DNA of 64,000 bases from Monomorium pharaonis (GCF_013373865.1 NC_050471.1:5121307-5185306), one strand, 5' to 3'; counted from the first letter of the stretch, positions 45,146-58,337 are shown. Numbers and translations: made by a program. The notes: generated from the sequence alone by a model not told the origin.

Positions 45146-47712
45146 CTCGCAGCGGGTAGATAGTTATTCGATACACGGCGTTAATTTGTCGAAAGCATTC
45201 GCGTCAGCGCGCGAGAGTGAATATCATTTGAATGCATTAAGCATTCCTGCGTGTATATATATATGTATGCGTTTGCGCGCGTAGTTAGGTAGCGCGCGTG
45301 TGCACGCCGAGATCGCGCTCTCGTTCTTCGGGATCGAGAGCGATATTTCAGACGCACGGCGTTTCTTCCGTGTCTGATTCGAAAGATAATCGAGTCACGC
45401 GCTTAACACGCTTCACTTTACGCGCCGGCATTTATGCGCGCAGTTACAACATAATTATGGCCGAGATGGTCGTTGTGATAAGGCTGATCTACAGCGCGAG
45501 CGGATTCCAATGTCAAATTCGTCCTGGCATAAAAAAAAAGGTACATGTAGAAGGTGCTCATTTAACGTTAGAAGATAATTGCACTTATTATCCTATCGCG
45601 CGTGTATCTACGGCAGAAAGGGAAACGCAGAAATGATTGATCTTAAGCATTTCTTCGAAAACATGATTTAACCTCGGCGTTAAAAGGAAAACGAAGAAAA
45701 CATCTTTTCAACCCCATTAACCCCTCATTCAAGCTCAATATTAAAAATTTAGCCGTGAAGCGGTGGCACATCAGTAAAAAGAAAAAATGGGTGATCTAAA
45801 TTCAGTGAAATAAACATTCCCCGGGGCACAGTGAACCCCACGGTTTGCCTTCCGGAATAAAAATGTCAGCGCACGTCTGCGGCCAATGGCAGCGTTAGGT
45901 CGGAGAAGACGTTTCTCTCCAAGTTCCTCCTACGCTCTCCCGTCCGTGGTTACAAGGAATCGTCTCCGGCGTCTCGCAGAAATTTTCGCAAGACGAGCCT
46001 GTTGGAGACATTGATTGGCGAGCGACGAGGCGCGCGGTCGGTCCGAGCATCGGTCGCTTCAGCGTCGACTGAATGTTTTTAGGACGGTAGATAGGAGCCC
46101 GAGCTTCTCATGCATATTCAACGGCACTCTCAACTCCTCCGTCACAGGAGGGAAAGAACCACCCCGCGCGCCCGTCGCACCCCTTCGGCCCCCGCCCTTC
46201 GCCCTCCCCTTATCCCCCGCGATAGAGAGAAAGGAGACGACGGGACAGAGATGGAGCGATCGCTGTTCGGATGTATGGACGGGTGAGTAAGAAAGAGAGA
46301 GAGAGGGAGAAAGAGAGACACAGAGAGCGAGCGAGAAAGGCACGGAAAAAGAGAAAGCGAGAGGGAAGAAGATAGCGCGACGTGGGGAAGGAATCTGTAG
46401 GGGTGCTCACGATTTCCTTCATATTCTACGTTGGCTTTTGTCGGCGGTCGAAGATAACCAGGCAGCGACGACGACGTCTACCAACGATTCCGGATGACGA
46501 CCGCGCGCGCACGAGATTATACCAACTTCCCCGAGAATTCCGGGGAACGATATTACAGGTGAATCATACCGCTCCGGACAACTTCCGTCAACGTCGTCGC
46601 TTCGTCGTTCCTCCCTTCAACCGTTGCTTACGTTGTGCCGTCATTATTAAGCTCGTGCATCAGACGAATTCGGGTCAACGTCGAGAGAACAGGAGGGCGG
46701 GAGAACATCTCCCGCGATACGAGGGATACCGGGGATTTTTATTGTACCGCGGCGACGACTTTTGCCGCGGGTTCTCGATGCGTCTGCAGCGCTAACCGGA
46801 GCTAAATAAAGAGCAAAAGTTTATGCATTTGGACGGGATCGCCACGAGCAGATCTCTCGGCGTGTGAAGGCGTGCGAAGCGCTCGTACGTTACCGCGAGG
46901 AAGACGTCCAGATCGAAGGGCGAGGGTGACCTCGTATATCCGCGAGGCGGGCGGCTCGTGGCAGCTCGCGTGGCCACGATAGCGCGCCTTGACCTCGCAC
47001 CGAGCTCCGATTCCCCGATAAGATACAACAGCGGAGAGACGAAGCAGCCGTGGCGTTAAAGCAGCACGGTGTTCTTCGTGTCACCGTGATTGGTGCCCGA
47101 ACTCGGGACTGTCACGCGACCGGCGTAAACTCTCTTGCACGGCTTCGAGTGAAAATTGTACGTCGTTTAAAATATGTAAAAGTTGACGGTAATTTTTATT
47201 TCTGTATAACCTCCACGTATAAACGTAGACATTTTATATTTTGTATCCATTGCGAAATATGTATTACGAAATATTTTTTTCACTGTGAAGAGATGTTTAG
47301 AGTGAAATGTCAGGATTTATCTATGAAATGTCCGGCTAGACGTGAAGAGTAACTACTTTCCGATAGTTTTTCACTTGGAAAGATTTCATGGTTCGAAGAA
47401 TCATCAGAAATCTACCTGTTTTTATAAATATTTGACTGTACGGCGAGAGAGGAAAAGAGATGGATGATCCATCGATGAAATCAGTCGTTTTGAAAAACTG
47501 CGAAGAAGATTTCGACGCGCGTTATGGGGACGAGCTTACGCTGGGTAGGAAGTGTTCGGTTACGACAGCGATAAATTCGAACGGAGGATTTCGCGGTTGA
47601 GAACTGCGGAAGCGTCGGCTATACAGTCGGCGGAGGCTGAGTCCGTGGCTTCTCCGGGGATTGATATCCCTCGCCTTCCCCTTTGATATCACCCTAGCGG
47701 CGAACGAACTTT

Positions 47713-47727
47713 CCCCCCCCCCCCCCC
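47713..47727. repeat. C15 homopolymer
   Basis: Fifteen consecutive C bases. Confidence 0.9.
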
Positions 47728-49087
47728 TCCTCGCGCCACTCTCACCGTCGCTCTTGTTCATTCTGGTCGACACCCCCTTTGTGCGGGAAAGACAGATCGA
47801 ACCACCCTGTTTACACTGCGACGCGATGATTTGCCAAATTAATTAGCCTACTCCTATTGCCGTCTCTCTCTCTCCCTCTTTCTCTTTCTCACCTCTCTTT
47901 CGTCAGTCTACAGCATTCTCCTCTGGACCAGGAGGCTGCGCGTCTTCGCCTGTGCGTTGAATGGCCTCGGCATGTAAAAACCGCGAATAATCTTCGCCGC
48001 GCAGAACCCGGCTTTCATTAACGGCGAGAAGGATGGGCTGCACGGTAATTTCTAACGAGGCTGCGAGCGAGCTCTCGCCGCGAGCCGCGCCACAAAAACC
48101 TTTCTTCTACGTCTCGGCCGTGGTGGTAGGCGTGACACCGAAACGGGATCGTTAACACAAAAATGGAGTGACCTGATAAAAGAAGTGGAGACGCGTGAGA
48201 CGAAGGGTATATTTGCATTACGGATAGTTGCGAAGTTTCTTTTCAATTCGTCCCGGCGTGAACCAGACGAGTCATGATAACATTCGATTTAGTCCTCGTG
48301 CAGAATTCTTGGATAATTTTAAATTGCATGACATTTCCGCCCACCTTGTGGCACAACAATACTGTTTTATGATCTCGGAGCTTGCGAGCGTGCAGACGCT
48401 GCGACGCGTTCACTGGGGTTGAGGTTCTCTACTACAATAAAAAATCGCGTACAACACCGAAGTTCCGCGTTCGTTGCGAACCACGAGGATGCCGAGCGCG
48501 TCTCGAGACATTTAACGAAGAGCTGCGCCGCGACAACAAGCAGATTTTCGAATTCCCTTTGAGGGGCTTGACGGCGAACGGCGCCGGAACGTGGTGGAGG
48601 ATGGCAGCCGAGAGAACGCTCGTAAAACGTCGAAGAGTTTCTTTTTCGCGGTGCCTCGTCGCTCCGGGCGTCGAGAGTAGGGGCGGTGCCGGCGAAATGA
48701 AATTAAACGGGTCCCTTTTTCGTCGTCGGAGCATCTCGTTCGCGGTAAAAACGAGTGTGGACATTCAGCGCTAACCCCATGGCGACGGTGGTGCTGGTTG
48801 ATGGTGGCGGCTGCTGGTGTCGCTAGACGATGGTGCCGAGGGAAGGACAAAGAGCGGTGGCCGGCTTGTCGTTAATGCTCGCCGCAGTATCCGGTTGAGT
48901 ATTCTACTACTTCGTCATTAAACGTCATCGAAGATAATAGTATATTTTGTTACGCTCATATTTATTATATTTCTCTATTTTACGATTATTATCTGGATTT
49001 TGTCCAACAAAATAAATTTTATTTGGTGATTGTTATATTTGCGATTTTCCTCGTTTTTTTTATTTTTGTCTTTAAAACTCTTTTGCG

Positions 49088-49101
49088 TTTTTTTTTTTTT
49101 T
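49088..49101. repeat. T14 homopolymer
   Basis: Fourteen consecutive T bases. Confidence 0.9.
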
Positions 49102-49703
49102 CTTAATATGTTTTATAGTGCACGATATGATCGTATCGTCAACCACACTTTACTGCGCGGTGTACCGCATACCGTCGATATTTACCCGAACGAAACAAAG
49201 ATTCCTCTCGGTATCTAGAGGATGGGTGGCGCAGGGTCATTATTTATCGTCGAGCAGGACTACTGCGACGGCGATCAAGATACGGTAATGCACGTAGACA
49301 AACCGAGAATGGAATATACGCGCGGAAGAATCGCGGGAGGAGGACGGCGCGAGTAATCAGACGGATAGATCGTCTTGTTTTCGTTCCGGGACGAAACCTT
49401 CCCACCTCCCTCGTTCGCCTCGCCTTCTTCTTCTTCTTGGTCTTTAGGCGAACGACAATCGATACCTGGCGAGGCCGGAGGTAGGCGAGAAAGAGAGCCG
49501 CGCTCCGGCAACCGGAGGGCGAGAAAGCGAGAGGGCGGAAAGACGGAAGAGGGGGTGGTAGGGTGGCGCCTCATATTTTGCTCATTAGCGTCAGCATCGT
49601 CGTCAGCGTCGGGACGCCCTCACTTCGCGCGCGCGGCGCAGCTAAGGGTGGAGAGGGACCATCCATCATCTTGTCCTCCGTTTCGCTTCGCGTCCCACTC
49701 TTC

Positions 49704-49730
49704 TCTCCTCCTCCTCCTCCTCCTCCTTCT
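49704..49730. repeat. (CTC)n trinucleotide tract
   Basis: About eight CTC units. Confidence 0.85.
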
Positions 49731-50207
49731 CTTCATCTTCTTACCCTTTGCTCCTCGCGCCGGTCGTTTTCGATCTCTCGCACCCGTTGCATTCGACGAT
49801 CCTTGAAAATGCTCGCGACAATGACGTCGTTTCCGTTGAAACCGATAAGAAAACGCATTCAACGATAAACCTTATCATATAGCCGATTCATAATTCGACA
49901 ATAAAAATACATAGTAATATGTTGAATCGTCAATTTGACAATAATTTAAAAAACGAATATGAACAATTGAAAAAAATTGCCGAGTATCGAAGTTAAGCGA
50001 ATTTTTTCGCGAAAGTGGAACAACGGGCGGTCTCCCGCCTGAGCTATACTTTCTAAAGGAATCGTTCGTTACATCTATACATCCCCGCGGTTCCATTTTG
50101 CGGTGAGACGGATCGTTGGTTACGTTGGTTCGCGAGGTGATTATGGAAATTTTCGCGCGCAGTTTCGTGAGTCGGCGCGAAACAGCCATTGAAACGCGAT
50201 TCCTTCG

Positions 50208-50243
50208 TCGTACGGCGGCGGTGGCGGCGGTCGTACCGTACGA
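50208..50243. repeat. 8-bp inverted repeat around GGC tract
   Basis: TCGTACGG (50208-50215) and CCGTACGA (50236-50243) enclose a GGC-rich loop of 20 bases. Confidence 0.6.
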
Positions 50244-52171
50244 TCGATTTCGTCTACTGTGAAATCGCCGCTAATGCTCGTATATACATTGCCGGTCGTC
50301 CGACGACGATTGTGCGGCGGTTTCTTCTCACGAGTCGTCGCACGGTGACGCGCCGCGGGTTGCGGTTAGCCGGCAGAGCTACCTACTTTCGCATGAAATC
50401 CGTTTTTAGCGACAGATCGTAAACCGATTTATGTGTACGACCGGCTGTAACGCCGATAGTAAACGGTAAACGCATGCGGCCCTCGGCTGAATCCCTGGCC
50501 CGCCGGCGCAGTTAGTTGCCGCGTAAAGGACTTTATTACCCGTACCACCTCGCGTGCCACCTAGTTACGCTTCAATAGAAAAATCATAAACAGCCCTTTT
50601 TATTCGAACGACTCTCCGCCCTGACCGTGCTCGCGGCTCGACAAACGTGCCGTGCTCCGTTTAGGGAAGACGCCGAAAACTTCCCCGTGAGAGACCGTTT
50701 CGAGTTTTCCTCGTCGATCATCGAGGTAATTAAATGTTTATTTCACGATCGCGGGAGATTGAGATGAGATTAAATTTTAATGTTTGCAAAACTTAGTATT
50801 ATTATATATATATACAGGGATGAAATCAGCGTCGAATCTAAATAATTAATTAGTAGTCAAGTTATGTGTTCCGCTTAATAGCATGGATGTTCTTTCGATG
50901 ACATAAATAGCTGTTTTGAATAAAAAAACTTATTTATTTACTTCGCTCGATGTCTCTGAAGAAATATACATATAATTTAATTAATTCAATTTTTTCAACT
51001 TTAGAGAAACGTGTATTGCGTTACGTGTTTTTCCGCGGGAATCCCGTTTGAGGATATCGATGTTATCTTTCAAAAAATACCTGTTTCACATGAACTGTCT
51101 GCTATATACAAATTATAATGCTACAATTAGTAATCGGCGTATAAATTAGGATGCCTGAGATCGTAATTAGCGTTCTTGGACGTCATCGCGCAACGCGTTG
51201 CGTGCGTCTTTGCGGACAAACAGTGATTAATGGCTTAGTAATTATCGATAATTGCAAGATATTTTGGCAACAGACGTTCGGATAAAACGCGGCTGCTGTC
51301 GCGAAAAGCCCATAATCGGATGAAACGCGCGCAAAATTGAAACGTGTATAATACGCGCAGGTGGAGTCGTATACGACGCGTTTATACCCGACGTATATCG
51401 ATATGGGAGCATTTCGCGTTCACGTAAGTGCGGTATGTTCTTCCAGGGCCTCGTGTCGTTTATCGCGCCTCTGCGACTCGCCAACTTCGTCACAAATGCA
51501 GACGACAGTCAATGTCAATGTGGCCTACGCGAGACGCGCGATTCGCGTGGGATAGTGTGCCTCGTAAAACAGGTTGTTGCGTAAGAGGTATCTTAGGTAT
51601 CTTCGCAGGCTCGGCAGCTTGAATAAATGATAAGCGCGTATTCCAAATTTGAGGTAACCGTAATTTGAAGACGCGATAACATCTCGAGCATCGGCCTTGG
51701 AACTACAAAGCACAATATCGTTTTCCTTGCATTCGAAAATATTTCTGTAAATGAAAAATTTTTTTCATAAAACTTCTACGTTTCGTTGCTATTAATTCTA
51801 CACTTTTAATTAGATTTAAGTGTTGCGTTAATCATTTGTCAGAATTTTTTACATATTTTCACGAAATTGTGAAACAGATAAAAAGCGCATTCCAAATCGT
51901 TTTTATCCATAATATTCTGAAAAGTACATGCGCGTTTTTATATTTTATCTATGTGTTTCATATTTTAAAATACTTGACTTTCGATTTTCTATAGAACGCT
52001 CGTTTTCACTTTTTGCCAGAGGATCGAAACCCTGAATCGATCGGTGCCGCGGTGACGTACGAAACCACGTACACACGCAAAGGATGGTCGTGTGTCGGTG
52101 TGCATGCGTAACGGAGCGTGTCTTGCGATCGAAGTAGGCGGTCGCGCCGTTCTATCCCGACTTTCGGTGTG

Positions 52172-52199
52172 CAACAACAGCAGCAGCAGCAGCAGCAGG
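52172..52199. repeat. (CAA)2(CAG)n trinucleotide tract
   Basis: About seven CAG units after CAACAA; would encode Gln or Ser in some frames. Confidence 0.85.
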
Positions 52200-52480
52200 T
52201 TTTTATACCTCTCCCCTTTTATACCTGTCCCCATCTCACGTCCCCATCGCTCGTCGAATCTGGCTCAGAGGACAAAACATGGACCTGAATGTAAAATTCG
52301 AAAAACCGCCGCGGCGAACAAGCTGACTTTGTTGAAACAGAAACGGCGGCGGCGACGGTTGACTGATGTTTTTATAACGGCGAAATCGGACCGCGGGCGT
52401 CGTGTCGCGGATTTCCCGCATACAATGACACGCAATCGGCCCTTCTCTTCCGCCCAACGGGGCAGGGGGGATATACATAC

Positions 52481-52484
<4 letters not shown>

Positions 52485-52516
<32 letters not shown>
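52485..52516. repeat. (GA)n microsatellite
   Basis: About sixteen GA units. Confidence 0.95.
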
Positions 52517-52518
<2 letters not shown>

Positions 52519-52873
52519 GTTTCGGCTCGTGATAAAATTAGCATAAATTAATTCAATTTGCATGGAGGAAAGTTAATGGTTGAATATTATATCATCTAAG
52601 TCGAAACATCTGGTCTTAATTCCAGTGACTATGAGGCGCCCGTGAGCGCCTAATGTCGTAATAAAATTGAACGGCACGTCGTCACTTAACGAGATGACCG
52701 AGAGGACTCTCGGTTTTGCCAAGAAGAATATCGACAGCCGTACTATCGCAACGAGACGGATATCGAGCGACCCGGCTCGAGAGATCACGCGTCCAAGTTT
52801 TCGCGGTTGCGTTCAATGAATGTCGAATCGTCGTGCGTGCGCGTCACACACGAAATGCGCGACGTAGACATGG

Positions 52874-52876
<3 letters not shown>

Positions 52877-52946
<70 letters not shown>
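52877..52946. repeat. Very long (GA)n microsatellite
   Basis: About 35 uninterrupted GA units, the longest simple repeat in the window, continuing into GA/GATA-rich sequence to about 52985. Confidence 0.98.
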
Positions 52947-52951
<5 letters not shown>

Positions 52952-53352
52952 AGGATAGAGAGAGATAGATAGAGAGTATAGAGATAGGAGCGGCTCTCTA
53001 CCTCTTGTATAGGTCGTCTCTCTCTCTCTCTAAGATAACCGCCTGCAAAAAAGACGGTGAAATGACGGTGAACGACGAAAGGCGAGCAGGAGAAGAAGAA
53101 GGGTGCGCTGCGAGGGAGGCTACCGCGGAGGATCTCCCTCGGAGTGTGCCCACCAGGGCGCGGAGAGAACGAGCAGTGACAGAATGAGATGGAGTGACTA
53201 AAGGGGGGACGCGAATGCGTTGGAATGGGACATATACCTTCTCCTCTCTTCCCCATCGGTGTTTTGCGGAAGAGGGGGCGTACAGACACGGTGCCCATGG
53301 AAACGCGCAGGCGCCCTCCGCCGAAGATTCTCGGCCCTTCGACGAGTACTCG

Positions 53353-53384
53353 GTTTCTCTCTCTTTCTCTCTCTCTCTCTCTCT
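53353..53384. repeat. (CT)n microsatellite
   Basis: CT repeats with one TT interruption, in a long pyrimidine-rich region (53350-53520). Confidence 0.85.
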
Positions 53385-54317
53385 TGCTCTCGCGTTCTCT
53401 TTGTCATCCCTCTCTCATCCTCCCCCTATCACGCACCCTTACTTTCCCTCCATCTCCCTCCCTCCGCCCTTTCGCTCTCTGTCTATCCACCCGTCTGTCT
53501 GTCTTCGTCTTCATCATTTCTCATCCGATCCCGTAACCATCCCCATGGCCGCCTTCTCTCCGTAATACGCACTAAACACCCCATAGGCCGCGTGTAGGCT
53601 TTACGGGGATGCACGCGCGTGTTTACCCTTCGGGCGCAATACCGCCCAGGCGTTTCGGCGCCGATAACGCCTTAGAGCTCATCTTTGTAGAGAAGAACAA
53701 CGATATAACGTCGTTCGGGATACGCTCGACTTGCGATCGAGGTCTGTCTATTCGAATCTCCGGAAGAGTTATCGATGCATCTCGCACGTATTCACGGAGT
53801 CTGATTAGGAAAGCGTCTAATGCCGAGAACGTGATGGGATTATTTAAAGCGATAGATGCGATAATCGAGTAATTACTGCATCTATTTTGCATTATATTTT
53901 TAAAAAAATATTGTAATAATATGTATGTTTTTGAGTGAAAAAATCTTTTATTCTTCAGACTACTTTATATTGAATATTACATTTTAGAATAAGCTAATTC
54001 AAAATGTTTGAATGGAATAATGTATTATGCTAATTGTAAATATAATTTTAAAATAATCATAAAAATTAACTTTACGAAGTTAATAGAGGTGTGAGATTTT
54101 ATTTGCGTAAATTTGTATTGCTTTTTTTTTGTTATTTTTTATTTCTTTGACGCTCTATTCGAAAGTTTATCATGCGTAGGATCATCAATTAGTTTCTTCT
54201 ATCGCTTGATTTACTGAAATTAATTATACGTGACGCAAGTTTTTTTACTTATGCTCGAGAGATCGTTTCTCATTGCCGTTGTGGTCGCATAATTCAGGTA
54301 TTGTTTTCTTTTTTATC

Positions 54318-54360
54318 GATTCTAAAATAATAGCTTCTATTTATAGATTCTAAAATAATA
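54318..54360. repeat. 28-bp period duplication
   Basis: GATTCTAAAATAATA at 54318-54332 and 54346-54360. Confidence 0.8.
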
Positions 54361-54458
54361 ACAGAAGATCGATGAAGTTCAGAAATCAAAAACACATTTC
54401 ATATCACTTATTAAAAATAAAAATTGTCTTTAACAATAAAATTTCTCTAAATTGATCC

Positions 54459-54498
54459 AAATTATGATGTTAAGAATGAATAAATTATAATGTTAAGA
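54459..54498. repeat. 23-bp period duplication
   Basis: AAATTAT(G/A)ATGTTAAGA at 54459-54475 and 54482-54498. Confidence 0.8.
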
Positions 54499-54810
54499 TA
54501 TAGAGTATGTGGACGGCTGATTGAAAGGCGCCGAAAGGTGAATGTCTCGCGGAGAAACTCGTGCTGTGAGCGAATGTGCGAGCGTTTGACGGCATTTACG
54601 GGCGGTGAATGCGTACGAAGCGTGCGTGAACAATGCTGAAGAATCTAGGTGCCACGGGGCACCGTAGCGCGTAAGCGAGATAGACCCATAAAAATGCTAA
54701 TTCTTATCGACCCGGGCGCGCGACGGGCCGGGAGGCTGCCGCCATTGCCACCGCTCACTTGCATGCCATTAGCCCACAGACCTCGACAAACGTAACTCTG
54801 TGTTACATCG

Positions 54811-54817
<7 letters not shown>

Positions 54818-54874
<57 letters not shown>
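54818..54874. repeat. Long (CT)n microsatellite
   Basis: About 25-28 CT units with one TT near the end. Confidence 0.95.
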
Positions 54875-55044
54875 GTTGGTTCGCTCGTTCGTGGACATGT
54901 TGTTGCTACTGATTTCACTTCGAAATTTGCAATTGAAACCGTTAGATTGGCACGTCAATCGAGATATCACTAACATATCATTAACAAAATCGCTGAACTT
55001 TTTTGCTGAAGGGGTAGGAGGGAAAGAGGAGGAGGCTAAGAGAA

Positions 55045-55055
55045 GGGGGGGGGGG
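55045..55055. repeat. G11 homopolymer
   Basis: Eleven consecutive G bases in a purine-rich block (55010-55060). Confidence 0.85.
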
Positions 55056-55959
55056 TGGAGATGAGAACTGACGACAAGCACGACAACGACAGAAGCGAGA
55101 CTAATCTCCGTTACGAGCGGCGTGGATCGGATCCATCAATCTAGATTATAATTAATTGATAGTGGGAGCCAGCAACCCTCCCCCCCTGCGGTGGGTGGTA
55201 GCCACATCGGCCGTATTCCTACGCGCCAACGTCTGGCGGTGTATTGCACCGGGTATTAGGGGGTGCACAAGGGTGACTGTCGGTTTGTCTGTTGTCGACT
55301 CTTTATCGCGCCCCCGGTGAGTCGTCTTATGCATCTTTCATGAGGCAACCATCCAAGGGGTCCACACCATCCGCTCTGTAGTCGGCGTAGTAGTATGTAA
55401 CCCGTACTTTCTCTATCTCCATCTTTCTCTCGTTCTTCTTCATTCAATTTCTCTTCTTCTCGTCGTATGTAGATATTGCGGAAAATGTGTGTGGAAGGGA
55501 AAGGAGGAGGAAAAAGAAAGAGAGAGAAAGAGAGAGAGCGATAGTGTGCGTTTTACACACGGGATCGTTGACTCGTATTTACATAGGCATACACCGACGC
55601 GCCAGGACCGGTAGACATTACTATAAAACCTGCGTTTGCGTCAACCCTTTCGTTTTTCGATTTCGCCGCCGTCGTTGCCATCGTCGTCTCGTCGTCGTCT
55701 ATCGAGATCACGTCGCGTCGGTTCCTTCACCGCTCTCGCAGTCGCGAAGAGAACTTTGCTTTCTCCTTGCCTCCCTCCCGTTCTCCCTTGACCCTCCCTC
55801 GCGACCTTCCGCCAGAAGTTTTCGGATTCCTGAATGCAAACCGGAGGACGCGAGCGCGCAGTGCGACCGAATTCGAATCACGTTACCCATCGAGTCATTG
55901 ATAGCTCGTTCGAAAGAAGAAGATTGTGTTTTACGGCCTTGTCATTTTATCGTCCCTCT

Positions 55960-55971
55960 CCCCCCCCCCCC
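55960..55971. repeat. C12 homopolymer
   Basis: Twelve consecutive C bases. Confidence 0.85.
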
Positions 55972-56454
55972 AATGTTCGTCATTCATTTGTAAGGAGGCT
56001 AAGGGAGAGCTGCACGATCGTTCGTCCGGTTCAAGCACCTCATACACGAGTATTTTGCGGTATAGCGTAGGGAGGACTCGTCGCTCTTCCTTTCTGCCGC
56101 TTTCAACGACCCGCCACGAAATTAACCGTCTCGCATAGAGATCCTCCGCGAGATTTATCAGTAGAATTGCTAGACGACAGAGAACGGAAGCGAACGCTTT
56201 GCTAGGCGTGTCGCATCGAGCAAATTGCTGTCATCGCCTGACATCATCTGCAGTCTCTATTGATACGGCGCCGAGGAAAGTGCATAATTATCTCATTAGA
56301 GGTGCTTAATCAGTATCGTCTGCGTTAATGCGTCTGCTTTCTTGAAACGAAGAAAAAACAATGTGATTTAATTTGTATTATTTAAAGTTACACTCTTATT
56401 ATATCATATGTGTATGTATGTATAATTAATGTTGAACTGTGTACGCGATAAATT

Positions 56455-56496
56455 ATGCACATATTTTATTGTTATGCAAATTGATATTTTATGCAC
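56455..56496. promoter_or_regulatory. Three spaced ATGCA words
   Basis: TTATGCAC, TTATGCAAAT and TTATGCAC begin at about 56453, 56472 and 56489 at a spacing of 17-19 bases. The middle one contains the POU octamer ATGCAAAT. A small homotypic cluster is possible; AT-richness makes chance likely. Confidence 0.2.
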
Positions 56497-57030
56497 GTTT
56501 AAGTAATGTTTAAGAAGGATGATTTATGAATTATTTTATTATAATATTGAGTCCAGTTATATTCTGAATAATGTTTTTGTTATTCGCGATAAGCTCCGTG
56601 ATTTATGTGGATCTCACGTCCGAGAGCCACGAACAATCGTGGTGAATTCCCGCGATCACTATATTTCTTTGGAAATTCATTCGTAATCTCGCGATTCATC
56701 GTAACCGAATGTTTCGCATCTCGCGCGGCAGAAACAACTTCTTTTTTTTTTCGTCAGCCCGCGGTGACGTCGGCAACCACTGTAAAAAATGCCACCACCA
56801 CCATCACGACAACGACGACGATGTACGGACGGACAAACGGACGGGTGCAGATCTGCACAGCGAGAAAGATAGAGGCGGGGGCGGGAAAGGAAGAAAGGGA
56901 GAGAACGTACCAGGGTTGAAACGGGTGAGAGAGAAGGAGCAAAAACATATCCGAGAATACGGCCGTGCGGATGAGTTACCGCCTGGCAGATTCCACCGCA
57001 GCCGTTGCTACCCCCGGAGAATGACGGTAC

Positions 57031-57065
57031 GGGCAGGGGGAACGATAAGGGGAGGGGCAGGGGGG
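57031..57065 (+). other. G-quadruplex candidate
   Basis: G tracts of 3, 5, 4, 4 and 6 with loops of 2, 8, 1 and 2 bases. Confidence 0.7.
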
Positions 57066-57353
57066 TTGGTAGAGACTTGGGAGGAGGATATGGCGCGGAG
57101 GAAAGGACGGCGGACGTAGCGCATTACGCAAACGTATCACGCTATGTGGTCCAACGAAAACAAACAGAGCCCGAGGCTCCGACCCCTTACACCCACCACG
57201 CGAGTCGCCGCCACCCCCTTACTTCGTCGCCCGTTGCATAAGTAAATAGACGGCTGCGGACGTTGTTCGCCAGGTCGTTACTGCTCTCGTTCTCTCCCTT
57301 CGTCTTCTCTCTGCCCCTCTTTCCAGCCTACCGACATGGTTTCTTGAAACGAG

Positions 57354-57372
57354 AGCTCTCTCTCTCTCTCTC
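57354..57372. repeat. (CT)n microsatellite
   Basis: About nine CT units. Confidence 0.85.
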
Positions 57373-58305
57373 ACCCCTCTCGCCATGTCGCTTCGTTTCA
57401 CCTTTGTGTAAAGCGATCGTATACATTGCGGCTCCTGGTTTGTGAGCAGAGAGATATTATGGCGCTTATTAATGTGAACGGTTCAGAGAAAATTGACGTA
57501 GTAAAAATAATGTGGGGGGAAAAAACAACACATTTTTAATGTATGAATTCAACTTGCAAAGTTATCTATAGAGTAAATTAGATTAGTATAGCTAGACTTC
57601 GTGGCAATAGTCGATAATGAAATTTTGGTTGTGAAGGATAACCCGGCGCAGAGAGAAAGAATTGAAAAAGACGACCGGCGAGTGGAACGAAAGAAAGCAG
57701 AGACGGAGCTGCGGAGTTTTCTGGTTTTAGGCGTCGGTGGCGGTTGTTAGGCTGGGTTGTTCGGTCGCAACTCGCAAAGGGAGAGACGAAAAAGAGAGAA
57801 AGAGAAAGAGGAAGCAAAACGGTGAAAAAGAGGAGACGTGCGACGAAAAGAGAGGGGACAAGGGAACGTGGGGTACAGATATGGGCAGGGTGGCGGAGGG
57901 AGAGGACGAGGGCAAAGCGAAGTAGAGAATGGTCGCGAGAGAGGAGCGAAAGGGCCGGCGAAGGAGCAACGAAGAGAGCAGAGAAGCTGAGGGGGACAGA
58001 GGAGGGACCAGGAGGGGTAGACGGCGAACTCGCGGGAGAAAGCGATCGATGCTCACCCCCTAACCCTCCGAGCCTCCCTCCCGCGACGTCGTGCAACCCC
58101 CGCTCGAGCGGTGGCGGCCGTCATGGCGGCGCATGCAAATCAGCATGGCGCCGAGACGCCCTCCCGCGACCCTCCCTGACGTGCTCGCTGTGTGCACGTA
58201 CGTACATACGGGGCGCGTGCACGGCGTGTGTATGTGTGTGTGCTTGGCGCGGGTGTACACTCACCATTGGCGAAACCAAAGCATCGACCGAGCGACCGAC
58301 AGACC

Positions 58306-58307
<2 letters not shown>

Positions 58308-58337
<30 letters not shown>

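Larger units (their letters stand above)
43801..47160. other. CpG-rich non-coding stretch
   Basis: Very CpG-rich, with overlapping open frames at 43981-44631 on both strands, a G-quadruplex candidate (44188-44216), (CCG)n (44449-44468), (GA)n (44896-44912), CG-alternating DNA (45100-45145) and GA-rich DNA (46290-46345). 45640-45800 is A-rich. No gene recognised. Confidence 0.6.
47161..50740. other. Mixed non-coding stretch
   Basis: AT-rich at 47161-47330 and 48900-49130, CpG-rich elsewhere. It contains a C15 run (47713-47727), a T14 run (49088-49101), a (CTC)n tract (49704-49730) and a dyad at 50208-50243. Frames such as 48382-48774 and 49375-49868 overlap each other and match nothing I recognise. 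Confidence 0.6.
50741..53880. other. AT-rich then repeat-rich stretch
   Basis: AT-rich at 50741-51170 and 51720-51990. 52080-53560 is dominated by CAG, GA and CT repeats. A GC-balanced patch at 53600-53870 is open on both strands (53609-53872, 53623-53892) with no recognised product. Confidence 0.6.
53881..56580. other. AT-rich flanks around a repeat-rich centre
   Basis: AT-rich at 53881-54530 (with small tandem duplications at 54318-54360 and 54459-54498) and at 56330-56580 (with three spaced ATGCA words). The centre holds (CT)n, G and C runs. No gene recognised. Confidence 0.6.
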
